A stretch of DNA of 64,000 nt from Bacillota bacterium (GTDB lineage Bacteria > Bacillota > Clostridia > Oscillospirales > Oscillospiraceae), in the NCBI GenBank assembly GCA_023386265.1, contig JAEWKA010000001.1, positions 212,661 to 276,660 of the forward strand. The letters are read 5' to 3'. Numbering within the stretch: the stretch's first letter is position 1; the number at the start of each line of letters is the position of its first letter. The notes under the pieces are model-generated. The model saw nothing but the letters and a program-made list of their open reading frames with translations. It ran no database searches and was not told the origin of the DNA. A program made the position numbers and the translations under genes. Shown here one piece after another: positions 54,503-62,784 of this stretch.

Positions 54503-56380
54503 TCAAGTTCTGGTTCTATGCATGAATACTGCGGTAAGTGGAGGGATGTCCATAGTAATTGAATGAGATAGACCGTGATGTGGCGTTTTCTCGACAGAAA
54601 AACCTTTGCTCTCATTAAGTTCGCCGATTCCTCCGAATTTGATATCGTCTGTCGAGAGCGAAACCTCATATTTTCCGGGACCGGAAACACCCAGACGAAA
54701 ATCATGGACGGTCACGCCTGAAAAATTGCAGACAAAGACAAGCTCTCGTCCCGTGTGATCCTTCCTTATGAAGCCGATAATGTTCTTCATGCTTTCGTCA
54801 GCGCAAATCCACTTAAAACCACGGTCATCAAAATCAATGTCCCAAAGCGGACGGTTTGAACGATAGAATTTGTTGATTTCCTTGAAGAACGAATTCAGTG
54901 CAGAGTTTTCCGACTTTTCAAGCAGCTCCCACGGAAGCGAGGATTCGAAGTTCCATTCACTCTGCTGTCCTAGCTCCGCACCCATAAAAAGCAGTTTTTT
55001 TCCGGGATGCGCGAGCATATAGGCCCAGAAGGCCCGAACACCTGCGAATTTCTGCTGGAGGGTACCGGGAGCCTTGCCCATGAGCGAGCCCTTCATATGC
55101 ACGACCTCGTCGTGCGAAAGCGGCAAAACATAATTCTCCGAAAAGGCGTACATCAGCGAAAAGGTGAGGTCTTGGTGACAGCCTGCACGGAAATAAGGAT
55201 CTGTTTTTAGATAACGCAAATTGTCGTTCATCCAGCCCATGTTCCATTTGAGGTTGAAGCCCAATCCTCCAATATCGGTTGGAGCTGTGACGAGCGGCCA
55301 TGCGGTGCTCTCCTCAGCTATCATCATGATGCTGTCATCAAAAGCAAAGCAGGCCTCGTTGAGATTCCTTATTAATTCGACTGCGTTCAGGTTTTCTCTG
55401 CCGCCGAATTTATTCGGTTTCCATTTGCCTTTTTTTCTATCGTAATCGAGGTAGAGCATGGAGGCAACGGCGTCCACGCGCAAACCGTCAATGTGGTATT
55501 TTTCGAGCCAGAACAGTGCGGAGGAGATTAAAAAACTCCGTACCCCACCCTTGGCAAAGTCAAATATTCGAGTGCCCCAGCTAGGATGCTCCGCCATGAG
55601 CGGGTCTGAATCCTCATAGAGCCTGCTGCCGTCAAATTCGACCAGACCGTGTGGGTCCTTTGGAAAATGCGCGGGAACCCAGTCCATAATTACTCCAATA
55701 CTCGCCTTATGGCAAGCGTCAATGAAGCTCATAAGGTCGTGCGGAGTTCCATATCTTGAAGTCGCGGCAAAGTAGCCCGTACACTGGTAGCCCCAGGAGC
55801 CGTCATACGGAAATTCCGTCACCGGCATAAGCTCGATGTGTGTAAAACCCAGCTCTTTGATATAGGGTATAAGTTCCTTGCTGAGTTCGCGGTAGCTCAG
55901 GAAGTCTCCGTTTTCGCGGCGTTTCCAGGAACCGGGATGAATTTCGTATATATTGAGCGGATTGTTATAGACCTTGTGCGTCCGACGATGCTCAAGCCAT
56001 TTTTCGTCGCCCCACTTATAGCCGTTAAGTTCATATAGCTTTGACGCAGTGGAGGGGCGAAGCTCTGAAAAAGTCCCATAGGGGTCCGATTTCCAAAGGG
56101 TCTGTCCGTCCTTTGCAGATATAGCGAATTTATAGGATGACAGAACAGGTAGGTCCTTGATTTTAGTTTCCCAAATACCGCCCTCGATGCTCTTCATGGG
56201 CGCTGCGTCGACTTCCCAGCCGTTAAAATCACCGACAACGGAGACTTTCAAGGCGTTAGGCGCCCATACGCGAAAAACAGCGACGTCCTGTATAATATGC
56301 GCACCGAGATAATCGCCCGCACGGGAGCATTTCCCTGCGGCAAAGCTCTCGGAAAAAGTATCGATTTGTCTTTTGGTCAT
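54503..56380 (-). CDS. glgB: 1,4-alpha-glucan branching enzyme
   Basis: A 625-aa GH13 enzyme that makes alpha-1,6 branches in glycogen. An N-terminal CBM48 domain (about 25-115, V-F-R-V-W-A-P-N-A) precedes the barrel with D-G-L-R-V-D-A-V (nucleophile Asp), A-E-E-S-T (acid Glu) and L-S-H-D-E-V. A C-terminal beta domain ends the protein. It is the first gene of the operon. Upstream is a TTAATAAG / CTTATTAA dyad (56404-56411/56427-56434). The SD is weak. Confidence 0.95.
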   Translation of the reverse strand: MTKRQIDTFSESFAAGKCSRAGDYLGAHIIQDVAVFRVWAPNALKVSVVGDFNGWEVDAAPMKSIEGGIWETKIKDLPVLSSYKFAISAKDGQTLWKSDPYGTFSELRPSTASKLYELNGYKWGDEKWLEHRRTHKVYNNPLNIYEIHPGSWKRRENGDFLSYRELSKELIPYIKELGFTHIELMPVTEFPYDGSWGYQCTGYFAATSRYGTPHDLMSFIDACHKASIGVIMDWVPAHFPKDPHGLVEFDGSRLYEDSDPLMAEHPSWGTRIFDFAKGGVRSFLISSALFWLEKYHIDGLRVDAVASMLYLDYDRKKGKWKPNKFGGRENLNAVELIRNLNEACFAFDDSIMMIAEESTAWPLVTAPTDIGGLGFNLKWNMGWMNDNLRYLKTDPYFRAGCHQDLTFSLMYAFSENYVLPLSHDEVVHMKGSLMGKAPGTLQQKFAGVRAFWAYMLAHPGKKLLFMGAELGQQSEWNFESSLPWELLEKSENSALNSFFKEINKFYRSNRPLWDIDFDDRGFKWICADESMKNIIGFIRKDHTGRELVFVCNFSGVTVHDFRLGVSGPGKYEVSLSTDDIKFGGIGELNESKGFSVEKTPHHGLSHSITMDIPPLTAVFMHRTRT

Positions 56381-56436
56381 GGTCTCACAACCTTTGCACC
56401 GATTTAATAAGCGCTGACGTGAAGTCTCTTATTAAA

Positions 56437-56460
56437 ACAGCGGGAGTATGCTCCCGCTGT
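56437..56460 (-). terminator. Terminator of prs-pth
   Basis: ACAGCGGGAG pairs with CTCCCGCTGT around a 4-nt loop, followed on the minus strand by TTTTAAT. It touches the pth stop codon. Confidence 0.85.
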
Positions 56461-57056
56461 CAATTATAGATATTCATAGCTTTGTCCGCGCCGCCGGAGA
56501 TAATGGCGGAACAAGCCTTTGCGGCAGTTTCGCACATTTCCGCAATCGTAGTCGCTTCGCTTCCGTGAAAAATCCCTAAGACCCAGTTAATCATATCTTC
56601 CTCGGTCTCGTTTTTTGGAGGTGCGCCGACACCGATTTTGACCCGTGGGAATTCTTCGGTTCCTAAGGCGGAAATTATGCTTTTCAGCCCATTATGCCCG
56701 CCGCTCGATCCCTTAGTGCGAATGCGCAGCTTTCCTACAGGAAGAGCGATGTCATCACAGACAACGATTACGTGCTCGGCGGGTATTTTATAGTAAGCCG
56801 CAGCGGGAGCCACGGCGTTACCGGAAAGATTCATGTAGGTCTGAGGCTTAATAATTAGCACTTTTTCACCGCCAAGTGTGCAAAGAGCAGTGAGAGCGTT
56901 GAAGCGAAGCTTGCTGATTTTTATGTTTTCGAGCTTTTCCAGTTTGTCTGCGGCGAGAAAACCGACGTTATGGCGGGACCCAGTGTATCGAGGACCCGGA
57001 TTCCCGAGAAAAACGACCATCCAACTAGCGCCGCCGGACGAATTCTTAAAAAGCAT
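56460..57056 (-). CDS. pth: Peptidyl-tRNA hydrolase
   Basis: A 198-aa enzyme that recycles tRNA from stalled peptidyl-tRNA. Motifs: G-N-P-G-P-R-Y-T-G-S-R-H-N-V-G-F, with the catalytic His in R-H-N; K-P-Q-T-Y-M-N-L-S-G; C-D-D-I-A-L-P; and G-S-S-G-G-H-N-G-L-K. The usual L-V-G-L-G-N-P-G strand reads M-V-V-F-L-G-N-P-G here. The ATG at 57056 has AAAGGAC upstream at a slightly long spacing; the frame opens at 57098. It follows prs by 118 nt. Confidence 0.94.
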   Translation of the reverse strand: MLFKNSSGGASWMVVFLGNPGPRYTGSRHNVGFLAADKLEKLENIKISKLRFNALTALCTLGGEKVLIIKPQTYMNLSGNAVAPAAAYYKIPAEHVIVVCDDIALPVGKLRIRTKGSSGGHNGLKSIISALGTEEFPRVKIGVGAPPKNETEEDMINWVLGIFHGSEATTIAEMCETAAKACSAIISGGADKAMNIYN

Positions 57057-57174
57057 AACTATATGTGTCCTTTCGCCGCCTGACCAAACAAAGTACATTA
57101 AACGGCTTGCCCGAAAACGGAGCCCATGGACAATCTTATGCCGTCAAACAGAATATATCAGACAAAACAAAATA

Positions 57175-58134
57175 TCAGTCGAAAAGTGAGGATATTGAAA
57201 CTTCCTCATAAATGCGGCCGATCGCCTCTGCAAAGAGGGAATCGACGGAAAGGTATTTTATCTTCTTGCATTTCCTCTTAACAGGGTAGGGAATCGTATC
57301 GAGCAGGACTAGCTCCTTAATGTAGCTTTCTTCAATGCGCTCAATCGCGGGTCCGGAGAGGACGCCGTGGGACGCGCAGGCAAAAATCTCTTTTGCTCCG
57401 CCTATCTCGATAAGGGCTTTAGCCGCGCCGCAGAGGCTTCCCGCGGTGTCAACCATATCGTCGAGCATGATGACGGTTTTGCCCTTTACCTCGCCGATTA
57501 TGTTCATGACTTCGGAGCTGTTCGCTTTTTCGCGGCGTTTATCGACAATTGCAAAATTCATTCCAAGCTTCTGGGAGAACTTTCTTGCTCTGGCAACGCT
57601 TCCGACATCGGGAGATACGACAATACAGTCAGGATTACTGGCTCCGAACTTGTTAATGTAGTAATTTGCAAATAGAGGGCTGCCCATGAGGTTGTCCACA
57701 GGGATGTCGAAAAAGCCCTGGATTTGGGAGGCGTGGAGATCCATAGTGAGGACTCTGTCGGCTCCCGATTCTGTGATGAGGTTGGCTACAAGTTTCGCTG
57801 AAATGGGGTCGCGGCTCTTAGTCTTTCTATCCTGACGGCCATATCCGAAATAGGGCATTACTGCCGTGATACGTCCGGCGGAAGCTCTGCGCATTGCGTC
57901 TATCATGATGAGCATTTCCATCAGGTTGTTATTAACCGGGCCACAGGTGGATTGTACGATGAAAACATCGGCTCCACGGACGGGCTCATTGATGGATATA
58001 GATATCTCTCCGTCCGAAAATGCCGTTGCTACCGATTTTCCCAGCTCCAGGTCGAGTTTTTTGCAAATTCCCGTTGCAAGAACTGGATTCGAGTTCCCGG
58101 CGAAAACCTTGATTTCTTTGCCGTGTGAAATCAC
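57175..58134 (-). CDS. prs: Ribose-phosphate pyrophosphokinase
   Basis: A 319-aa enzyme making PRPP from ribose-5-phosphate and ATP for purine, pyrimidine, His and Trp synthesis. Motifs: F-S-D-G-E-I near residue 40, the ATP site P-Y-F-G-Y-G-R-Q-D-R-K, D-L-H-A-S-Q-I-Q-G, and the PRPP loop D-D-M-V-D-T-A-G. The start is a GTG with AGAGGA upstream. An imperfect 16-nt palindrome (about 58165-58180, core CGCTATAGCG) lies in the leader and could be an operator. Confidence 0.96.
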   Translation of the reverse strand: MISHGKEIKVFAGNSNPVLATGICKKLDLELGKSVATAFSDGEISISINEPVRGADVFIVQSTCGPVNNNLMEMLIMIDAMRRASAGRITAVMPYFGYGRQDRKTKSRDPISAKLVANLITESGADRVLTMDLHASQIQGFFDIPVDNLMGSPLFANYYINKFGASNPDCIVVSPDVGSVARARKFSQKLGMNFAIVDKRREKANSSEVMNIIGEVKGKTVIMLDDMVDTAGSLCGAAKALIEIGGAKEIFACASHGVLSGPAIERIEESYIKELVLLDTIPYPVKRKCKKIKYLSVDSLFAEAIGRIYEEVSISSLFD

Positions 58135-58339
58135 TTTTATCGTCCTCTCTTTTTGTTTTCTCTAGGACGCTATAGCGCCCACTACTTATCAAAAGCATTA
58201 TAACAAATCTGAAAACCAAATAAAAGTCCAAACAGAAACTTTTTGAATTTATTTCACCATTTTTTCTCACAGCGTTAGTTTGGCGAGACAACATAGAGTG
58301 CCGAACAAACCAAAAATCGGTTAGTTGCAGCAGATACTA

Positions 58340-58368
58340 TTTACAAGGCGGTAATAATTGTTTATACT
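58340..58368 (+). promoter_or_regulatory. Sigma-A promoter of prfB
   Basis: TTTACA (58340-58345), a 17-nt spacer and TATACT (58363-58368), about 37 nt before the prfB ATG. Confidence 0.6.
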
Positions 58369-58391
58369 ATATGATACATATTGCAAGGGGA

Positions 58392-58412
58392 ATGAAAATT
58401 TTATATGCTTGA
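58392..58412 (+). other. Six-codon upstream ORF overlapping the prfB start
   Basis: ATG AAA ATT TTA TAT GCT TGA overlaps the prfB ATG (58405) in another frame and ends in TGA, the codon that RF2 reads. AAGGGG lies directly before it, too close for efficient use. It may be incidental. Confidence 0.3.
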
Positions 58413-59511
58413 ATTCGAAGAGTACAAAGTCAAACTTAACAATATAAAGCCAACGCTTGACGACCTGGGTGTCGCCCTCAAGCTTGAGGAGGCGCTAAGG
58501 GAGATTGCGGAGCTTGAAAGGCATGCGGAAGAAGAAGGTTTCTGGGAAGACCTTGAAAACTCGCAGAGGGTTCTAAAAAGAACGAAGCAGCTAAAAGCCA
58601 AGTACGAAGGCTTCAAGAAGATGCAGGACGCCTTTGACGACCTCTATACAATCTGCGAGATGGCGATTGAGGAAAACGACGAATCGATGCTGGACGAGCT
58701 GGTTCCAGGCTACGCCGCCTTTGAAAAAAAGCTGCAGGAGGCTAGGCTCTCAACGCTCCTAACAGGCGAGTACGACTCATTGGGCGCAATTTTGTCCTTC
58801 CACGCGGGTGCGGGAGGGACGGAGGCGCAGGACTGGACTCAGATGCTTTTCCGCATGTATCAGCACTGGGCGGACAGACACGGCTTCACCTGCAAAACGC
58901 TGGATTATCTTGACGGCGATGAAGCGGGCATAAAGAGCGCAACCATCTCAATCGAGGGAGAAAACGCATACGGCTTTCTGAAAAGCGAAAACGGTATCCA
59001 TCGCCTTGTACGCATCTCGCCCTTCGATGCTTCCGGCCGCCGCCATACGAGCTTTGCGGCAATCGAGGTTATGCCCGCTATAACCGACGAAGCGGATATT
59101 GAAATCCGCACTGAGGATCTTAGAGTCGATACCTATAGAGCTTCCGGCGCAGGCGGACAACATATTAACAAAACGGAAAGCGCCATACGCATCACGCACA
59201 TTCCCTCCGGCGTTGTCGTCTCATGCCAGACGGAGCGCAGCCAGCATCAAAACCGCGAATATGCGATGAATATGCTGAGAGCGCGCCTTGCGGAAATCAA
59301 GGAGCGCGAGCACCTTGAGAAAGTCGAGGACATCAAGGGTGTTCAGATGAAAATTGAGTGGGGCAGTCAGATACGTTCCTATGTCTTCATGCCATATACG
59401 CTCGCGAAGGATCATCGCACGAACTATGAAAACGGCAATATAAATGCCGTTATGGACGGTGACCTCGACGGCTTTATAAACGCCTACCTAGCTATGAACG
59501 CCGCGAAATAA
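58405..59511 (+). CDS. prfB: Peptide chain release factor 2
   Basis: A 368-aa factor terminating at UGA and UAA. Codon-recognition tripeptide S-P-F is at 205-207 and the catalytic G-G-Q at 250-252. The gene is one uninterrupted frame: the in-frame TGA and slippage site that cause programmed +1 frameshifting in many bacteria near codon 25 are absent. The region reads L-D-D-L-G-V-A-L-K-L-E-E. The SD AAGGGG is 14 nt from the ATG, an unusually long spacing. Confidence 0.96.
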   Translation: MLEFEEYKVKLNNIKPTLDDLGVALKLEEALREIAELERHAEEEGFWEDLENSQRVLKRTKQLKAKYEGFKKMQDAFDDLYTICEMAIEENDESMLDELVPGYAAFEKKLQEARLSTLLTGEYDSLGAILSFHAGAGGTEAQDWTQMLFRMYQHWADRHGFTCKTLDYLDGDEAGIKSATISIEGENAYGFLKSENGIHRLVRISPFDASGRRHTSFAAIEVMPAITDEADIEIRTEDLRVDTYRASGAGGQHINKTESAIRITHIPSGVVVSCQTERSQHQNREYAMNMLRARLAEIKEREHLEKVEDIKGVQMKIEWGSQIRSYVFMPYTLAKDHRTNYENGNINAVMDGDLDGFINAYLAMNAAK

Positions 59512-59515
59512 GAGA

Positions 59516-59559
59516 ATTCTAAGGCAGGTATCGATTAAATCGAATACCCGCCTTAGAAT
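59516..59559 (+). terminator. Hairpin between prfB and rfbA
   Basis: ATTCTAAGGC pairs with GCCTTAGAAT, and GGTAT/ATACC continues the stem with a bulge. There is no T run. Confidence 0.45.
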
Positions 59560-59629
59560 AGCTTGAACTATTCAGCTGTTGTGATATACTCAGACTGAAA
59601 TCTTGCATTTTGCGATTTCGGAGGTCAAA

Positions 59630-60505
59630 ATGAAAGGAATTATTCTTGCAGCGGGCAAGGGCACGCGCCTTTATCCGATAACACATTCGGTTTGCAAGCC
59701 GCTCTTGCCTGTCTACGATAAACCGATGATTTACTATCCGCTTTCCCTGCTTCTCGAAATGGGGATTACAGATATTCTGATAATTGTGCCGCCGGATGAT
59801 CAGGCACAATTTGAGCATCTCCTCGGAAACGGCGACAGTTTCGGAGCGAAGATAACTTATATTAGGCAATTCGAGAGAAGAGGAATTGCGGATGCGTTTA
59901 TCCTCGGCGCCGACTTTATAGGTGACGACAGCTCCTGTCTCGCGCTTGGCGACAATATCTTTTTCGGTAAAAACCTGCACGAGAAGCTGATGGAAGCAAG
60001 TCGGAGCAAAGCCGGAGCCACGGTCTTCGGTTGCTTTATGGATGACCCCAGACCCTTCGGTGTTGTCGAGTTCGACGACACCGGAAAAGTCATAAGCATT
60101 GAGGAAAAGCCCAAAAATCCAAAATCAAACTATATCATCCCCGGGCTCTATTTCTATGACAACAGAGTTATCGAGATTGCAAAAAAAATTGAACCCTCCG
60201 CGAGGGGAGAGCTTGAGATAACCTCAGTGAACAGCGCCTATCTCGAAATGGGCGAGCTCAGTGTCGTACCTCTGGACAAGGACGTCACTTGGTTTGATAC
60301 GGGTAATTCAAGCTCCTTGCTGGACGCCGCCTGCGCGATAAGGGACTATAAGAATAATACCGGAGAGGAAATCGGCTGTCTTGAAGAGGTCGCCTACAAA
60401 ATAGGGCTGATATCCCGTGAGAAGCTTCTCTCTGTTGCGGAAAAGATACAAATGTCTGATTACGGCAAGTATCTGATGGATTTTGCCTTGAACGGTACAA
60501 AATAA
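59630..60505 (+). CDS. rfbA: Glucose-1-phosphate thymidylyltransferase
   Basis: A 291-aa enzyme making dTDP-glucose, first step to dTDP-L-rhamnose and other deoxysugars. The N-terminal loop G-I-I-L-A-A-G-K-G-T-R-L-Y-P-I-T is followed by K-P-L-L-P-V-Y-D-K-P-M-I-Y-Y-P-L, and the metal-site motif D-T-G lies in W-F-D-T-G. The start at 59630 has CGGAGG. The other rml genes are not in the window, so this gene is separated from its usual cluster. Confidence 0.93.
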   Translation: MKGIILAAGKGTRLYPITHSVCKPLLPVYDKPMIYYPLSLLLEMGITDILIIVPPDDQAQFEHLLGNGDSFGAKITYIRQFERRGIADAFILGADFIGDDSSCLALGDNIFFGKNLHEKLMEASRSKAGATVFGCFMDDPRPFGVVEFDDTGKVISIEEKPKNPKSNYIIPGLYFYDNRVIEIAKKIEPSARGELEITSVNSAYLEMGELSVVPLDKDVTWFDTGNSSSLLDAACAIRDYKNNTGEEIGCLEEVAYKIGLISREKLLSVAEKIQMSDYGKYLMDFALNGTK

Positions 60506-60510
60506 AACTC

Positions 60511-60538
60511 AAAGACAGCTTCTGCGGAGGCTGTCTTT
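60511..60538 (+). terminator. Terminator hairpin of rfbA
   Basis: AAAGACAGC pairs perfectly with GCTGTCTTT across a 10-nt loop, 5 nt after the rfbA stop. The T run is short. Confidence 0.5.
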
Positions 60539-60571
60539 GGAATTGATAGGATTATACATCAGGAGGCAGGT

Positions 60572-61720
60572 ATGACAGATCCAGTCGAACTTACGAAAAA
60601 GCTTGTAACTATCGAGAGCTGCAATCCCGGAGTTGGCGAGGGCAGACTCTCTGATTACATATATGAACGTCTTGAAACCCGCGGCATTCCGGTGCGAAAG
60701 CAGCAGGTGCTCCCGGGACGCTTCAACATCATGGCTAAAATTGTGGGAAGCTCGCAAAAGCCGCCGCTTGTACTGATATGCCACATGGACACCGTCGTGC
60801 TAGGCGACGGCTGGACGGTGGCTCCTTTAGCGGCGGAGGAGAAGAACGGACGCATCTATGGGCGCGGTGCCTGCGATATGAAGTCAGGACTCGCCTGCGC
60901 GCTTTCTGTATTCGAGGAGCTTTGGGAAGAAGGAAAGAAACCCGAGCGCACGGTGATGTTCATTGCAACTGTCGACGAAGAAGCGGAGATGAAAGGAATT
61001 CAGGAAGTTTTGCGCGAAGGATTCATACCCGAGGGCAGCCTTATGATGGACTTGGAGCCGACCGGACTTGCCGTTTCGGTATGCCATAAGGGCCGCATTT
61101 GGTATCATGTACAGGTGCAGGGCGTGACCGCCCACGCTTCGACGCCATGGAAGGGCGTTGACGCGATTGCTGCGGCGTCCGAATTCATCAGTGAGCTTCG
61201 CGAGCTGATAACAAGCTTGCCTGAGCACCCCGAAATGGGGGCGACGACAGTCACTTTCGGGCAAATTTCCGGCGGCTATCAGCCCTATGTCGTGCCTGAC
61301 CTCTGCAAGATAACTCTGGATGTGCGCACAGTGCCGCCATATAGCGAAAAAGATATTGAGGCGAGACTGACGGAAGCGATGAGCCGCGCAGAATCGAAAT
61401 TTCCGGGAATGAAGCTGTGGTGGGAGTGTACGGGCAATCGCCCTTATGTTTACGGTAACAGCGCATCTGAGCTATGCACCGCACTTTTTGGAGCCTATCC
61501 AGAACAATGCGGACAGAACGCGAGGTTGGAGCTTTTCCCCGGCTATACTGACACCGCGGTTGCCGCGGTGGCGCTTAATAATTACAACTGTGTTTCATTC
61601 GGTCCGGGCAGTCTCGAAATGGCTCATAAACCTGACGAATTTGTTGAAGTAGAGCAAATAATCCTTTGCAAAAAAATACTTCAGAGCACAATTAACAGGC
61701 TATGCTTTCCTGAAAAATGA
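60572..61720 (+). CDS. M20-family peptidase / deacylase (ArgE/DapE type)
   Basis: A 382-aa dinuclear zinc hydrolase. Metal motifs: C-H-M-D-T-V (about residue 70), G-R-G-A-C-D-M-K-S-G (bridging Asp), D-E-E-A-E (catalytic Glu pair), and a C-terminal H in M-A-H-K-P-D-E. A dimerisation domain (about 180-295) sits between. It could be an acetylornithine deacetylase, succinyl-diaminopimelate desuccinylase or a peptidase; I cannot choose. AGGAGG precedes the ATG. It is monocistronic. Confidence 0.87.
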   Translation: MTDPVELTKKLVTIESCNPGVGEGRLSDYIYERLETRGIPVRKQQVLPGRFNIMAKIVGSSQKPPLVLICHMDTVVLGDGWTVAPLAAEEKNGRIYGRGACDMKSGLACALSVFEELWEEGKKPERTVMFIATVDEEAEMKGIQEVLREGFIPEGSLMMDLEPTGLAVSVCHKGRIWYHVQVQGVTAHASTPWKGVDAIAAASEFISELRELITSLPEHPEMGATTVTFGQISGGYQPYVVPDLCKITLDVRTVPPYSEKDIEARLTEAMSRAESKFPGMKLWWECTGNRPYVYGNSASELCTALFGAYPEQCGQNARLELFPGYTDTAVAAVALNNYNCVSFGPGSLEMAHKPDEFVEVEQIILCKKILQSTINRLCFPEK

Positions 61721-61722
61721 TG

Positions 61723-61765
61723 AAAAAGCCGCCGCTCCGGATTTTTTCCTGAGCGGCGGCTTTTT
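61723..61765. terminator. Strong bidirectional terminator
   Basis: AAAAAGCCGCCGCTC and GAGCGGCGGCTTTTT form a 15-bp stem, with A or T runs on both sides, between the M20 gene and the leftward GntR regulator. Confidence 0.92.
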
Positions 61766-61774
61766 CTTTTATGC

Positions 61775-62479
61775 TTATCTATATATTCTCGTACTGCCCG
61801 AAATTGTCTCTTCAATGGAGCGGGCGATTACATCCTTTGCGGTAACAAGGTCTCTCGCACGTATTGCGATACATAGTGCATCCGTGCGCCTACGCATAGC
61901 GTCAAACCCGTAAAGCCTAAAGAACCTTTCGAACAGGGTCGTATTCGGGGCTTTAAACGAATAGAATATAAGCGGCAGCAAAGTGTTTCCGGAAAAACCG
62001 CAGAGCAGATGGTCAAACTCAAAGACAAGCTCCGCCGCCCTTGTGCTGTCATTCGTTTTGTCAAGCTGGGCGGAGTTTTTAAAAAGCTGCTTGACCTCTT
62101 CATCGGTGATTCTGGGTATCGCGAGATCCAGTGCCAGCGCCGTCAGCACCTTGCGTATCTGGAGAATCGAAAGAATGTCGGCGTCCGGCAAAGTTCCGCC
62201 GTTGAATTTCATGATAGAAATCAAGGTGTCGAGCTTGCCTTTTTTATGGAAGTCAGCGACATAGGTGCCGCTGCGGGGGATAATTTCCAAAAAACCCTTA
62301 TCCGCGATTTCAGCAAGACCCGCATTAACGACGCTTCGGCTTATATGCATGGATTCGGCAAGCTCTCTTTCGGAGGGGAGCTTTTCACCGATAACCAGTT
62401 TTCCGGATAAAATCATGTTCTCAAGCTGTTCGATGAACAGCTCTTTAAGTGATGGGGCGTTTAGTCTTGAAAATTCCAT
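61775..62479 (-). CDS. GntR-family transcriptional regulator (FadR subfamily)
   Basis: A 234-aa repressor-type protein. The N-terminal winged helix has L-P-S-E-R-E-L-A-E-S-M-H-I-S-R-S-V-V-N and the wing G-T-Y-V-A-D. The all-helical C-terminal FCD-like domain (about 85-230) has R-K-V-L-T-A-L-A-L-D and the metal/ligand region E-F-D-H-L-L. FadR-subfamily proteins bind carboxylate metabolites. The ATG at 62479 follows GGAGGT. The adjacent operators suggest autoregulation; the divergent oxidoreductase gene is a candidate target. Confidence 0.9.
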   Translation of the reverse strand: MEFSRLNAPSLKELFIEQLENMILSGKLVIGEKLPSERELAESMHISRSVVNAGLAEIADKGFLEIIPRSGTYVADFHKKGKLDTLISIMKFNGGTLPDADILSILQIRKVLTALALDLAIPRITDEEVKQLFKNSAQLDKTNDSTRAAELVFEFDHLLCGFSGNTLLPLIFYSFKAPNTTLFERFFRLYGFDAMRRRTDALCIAIRARDLVTAKDVIARSIEETISGSTRIYR

Positions 62480-62499
62480 TAACCATACCTCCAAATAAA

Positions 62500-62534
62500 T
62501 GTGGTACAACCACATACCACGTGGGTATTATACC
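62500..62534. promoter_or_regulatory. GntR operator sites
   Basis: TGTGGT-aca-ACCACA (62500-62514) is a perfect 15-nt palindrome of the FadR-subfamily type. GGTAT-t-ATACC (62524-62534) is a second, and overlaps the -10 box of the regulator's own promoter. Confidence 0.65.
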
Positions 62535-62557
62535 ATAAACCAAAATAGAAATGCAAG
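62528..62557 (-). promoter_or_regulatory. Sigma-A promoter of the GntR regulator gene
   Basis: On the minus strand TTGCAT (62557-62552), an 18-nt spacer and TATAAT (62533-62528). The operators lie over and just after the -10. Confidence 0.6.
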
Positions 62558-62595
62558 CAGTATTACTGAAAATAATATTGATAATTCGAGAAATA

Positions 62596-62624
62596 TTGAC
62601 ACCATTAGTGAGGCGTGATATTTT
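62596..62624 (+). promoter_or_regulatory. Sigma-A promoter of the iron-sulfur oxidoreductase
   Basis: TTGACA (62596-62601), a 17-nt spacer and TATTTT (62619-62624). A leader of about 155 nt follows, with a possible stem ACGTTT/AAACGT inside. It is divergent from the GntR promoter. Confidence 0.6.
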
Positions 62625-62784
62625 ATACATATAGCAGTATACTCAAAAGTGGATTAGTAAACATACCAGACCACCTGTGACGCAAATGCACATTTATTAA
62701 ATACGTTTGAAGACTCAGAAAAACGTATCGGCGTAAATCTTCTGCGGCGCAGTTGTGTGATGGATTAATGAGAGGTAGAGAAAC

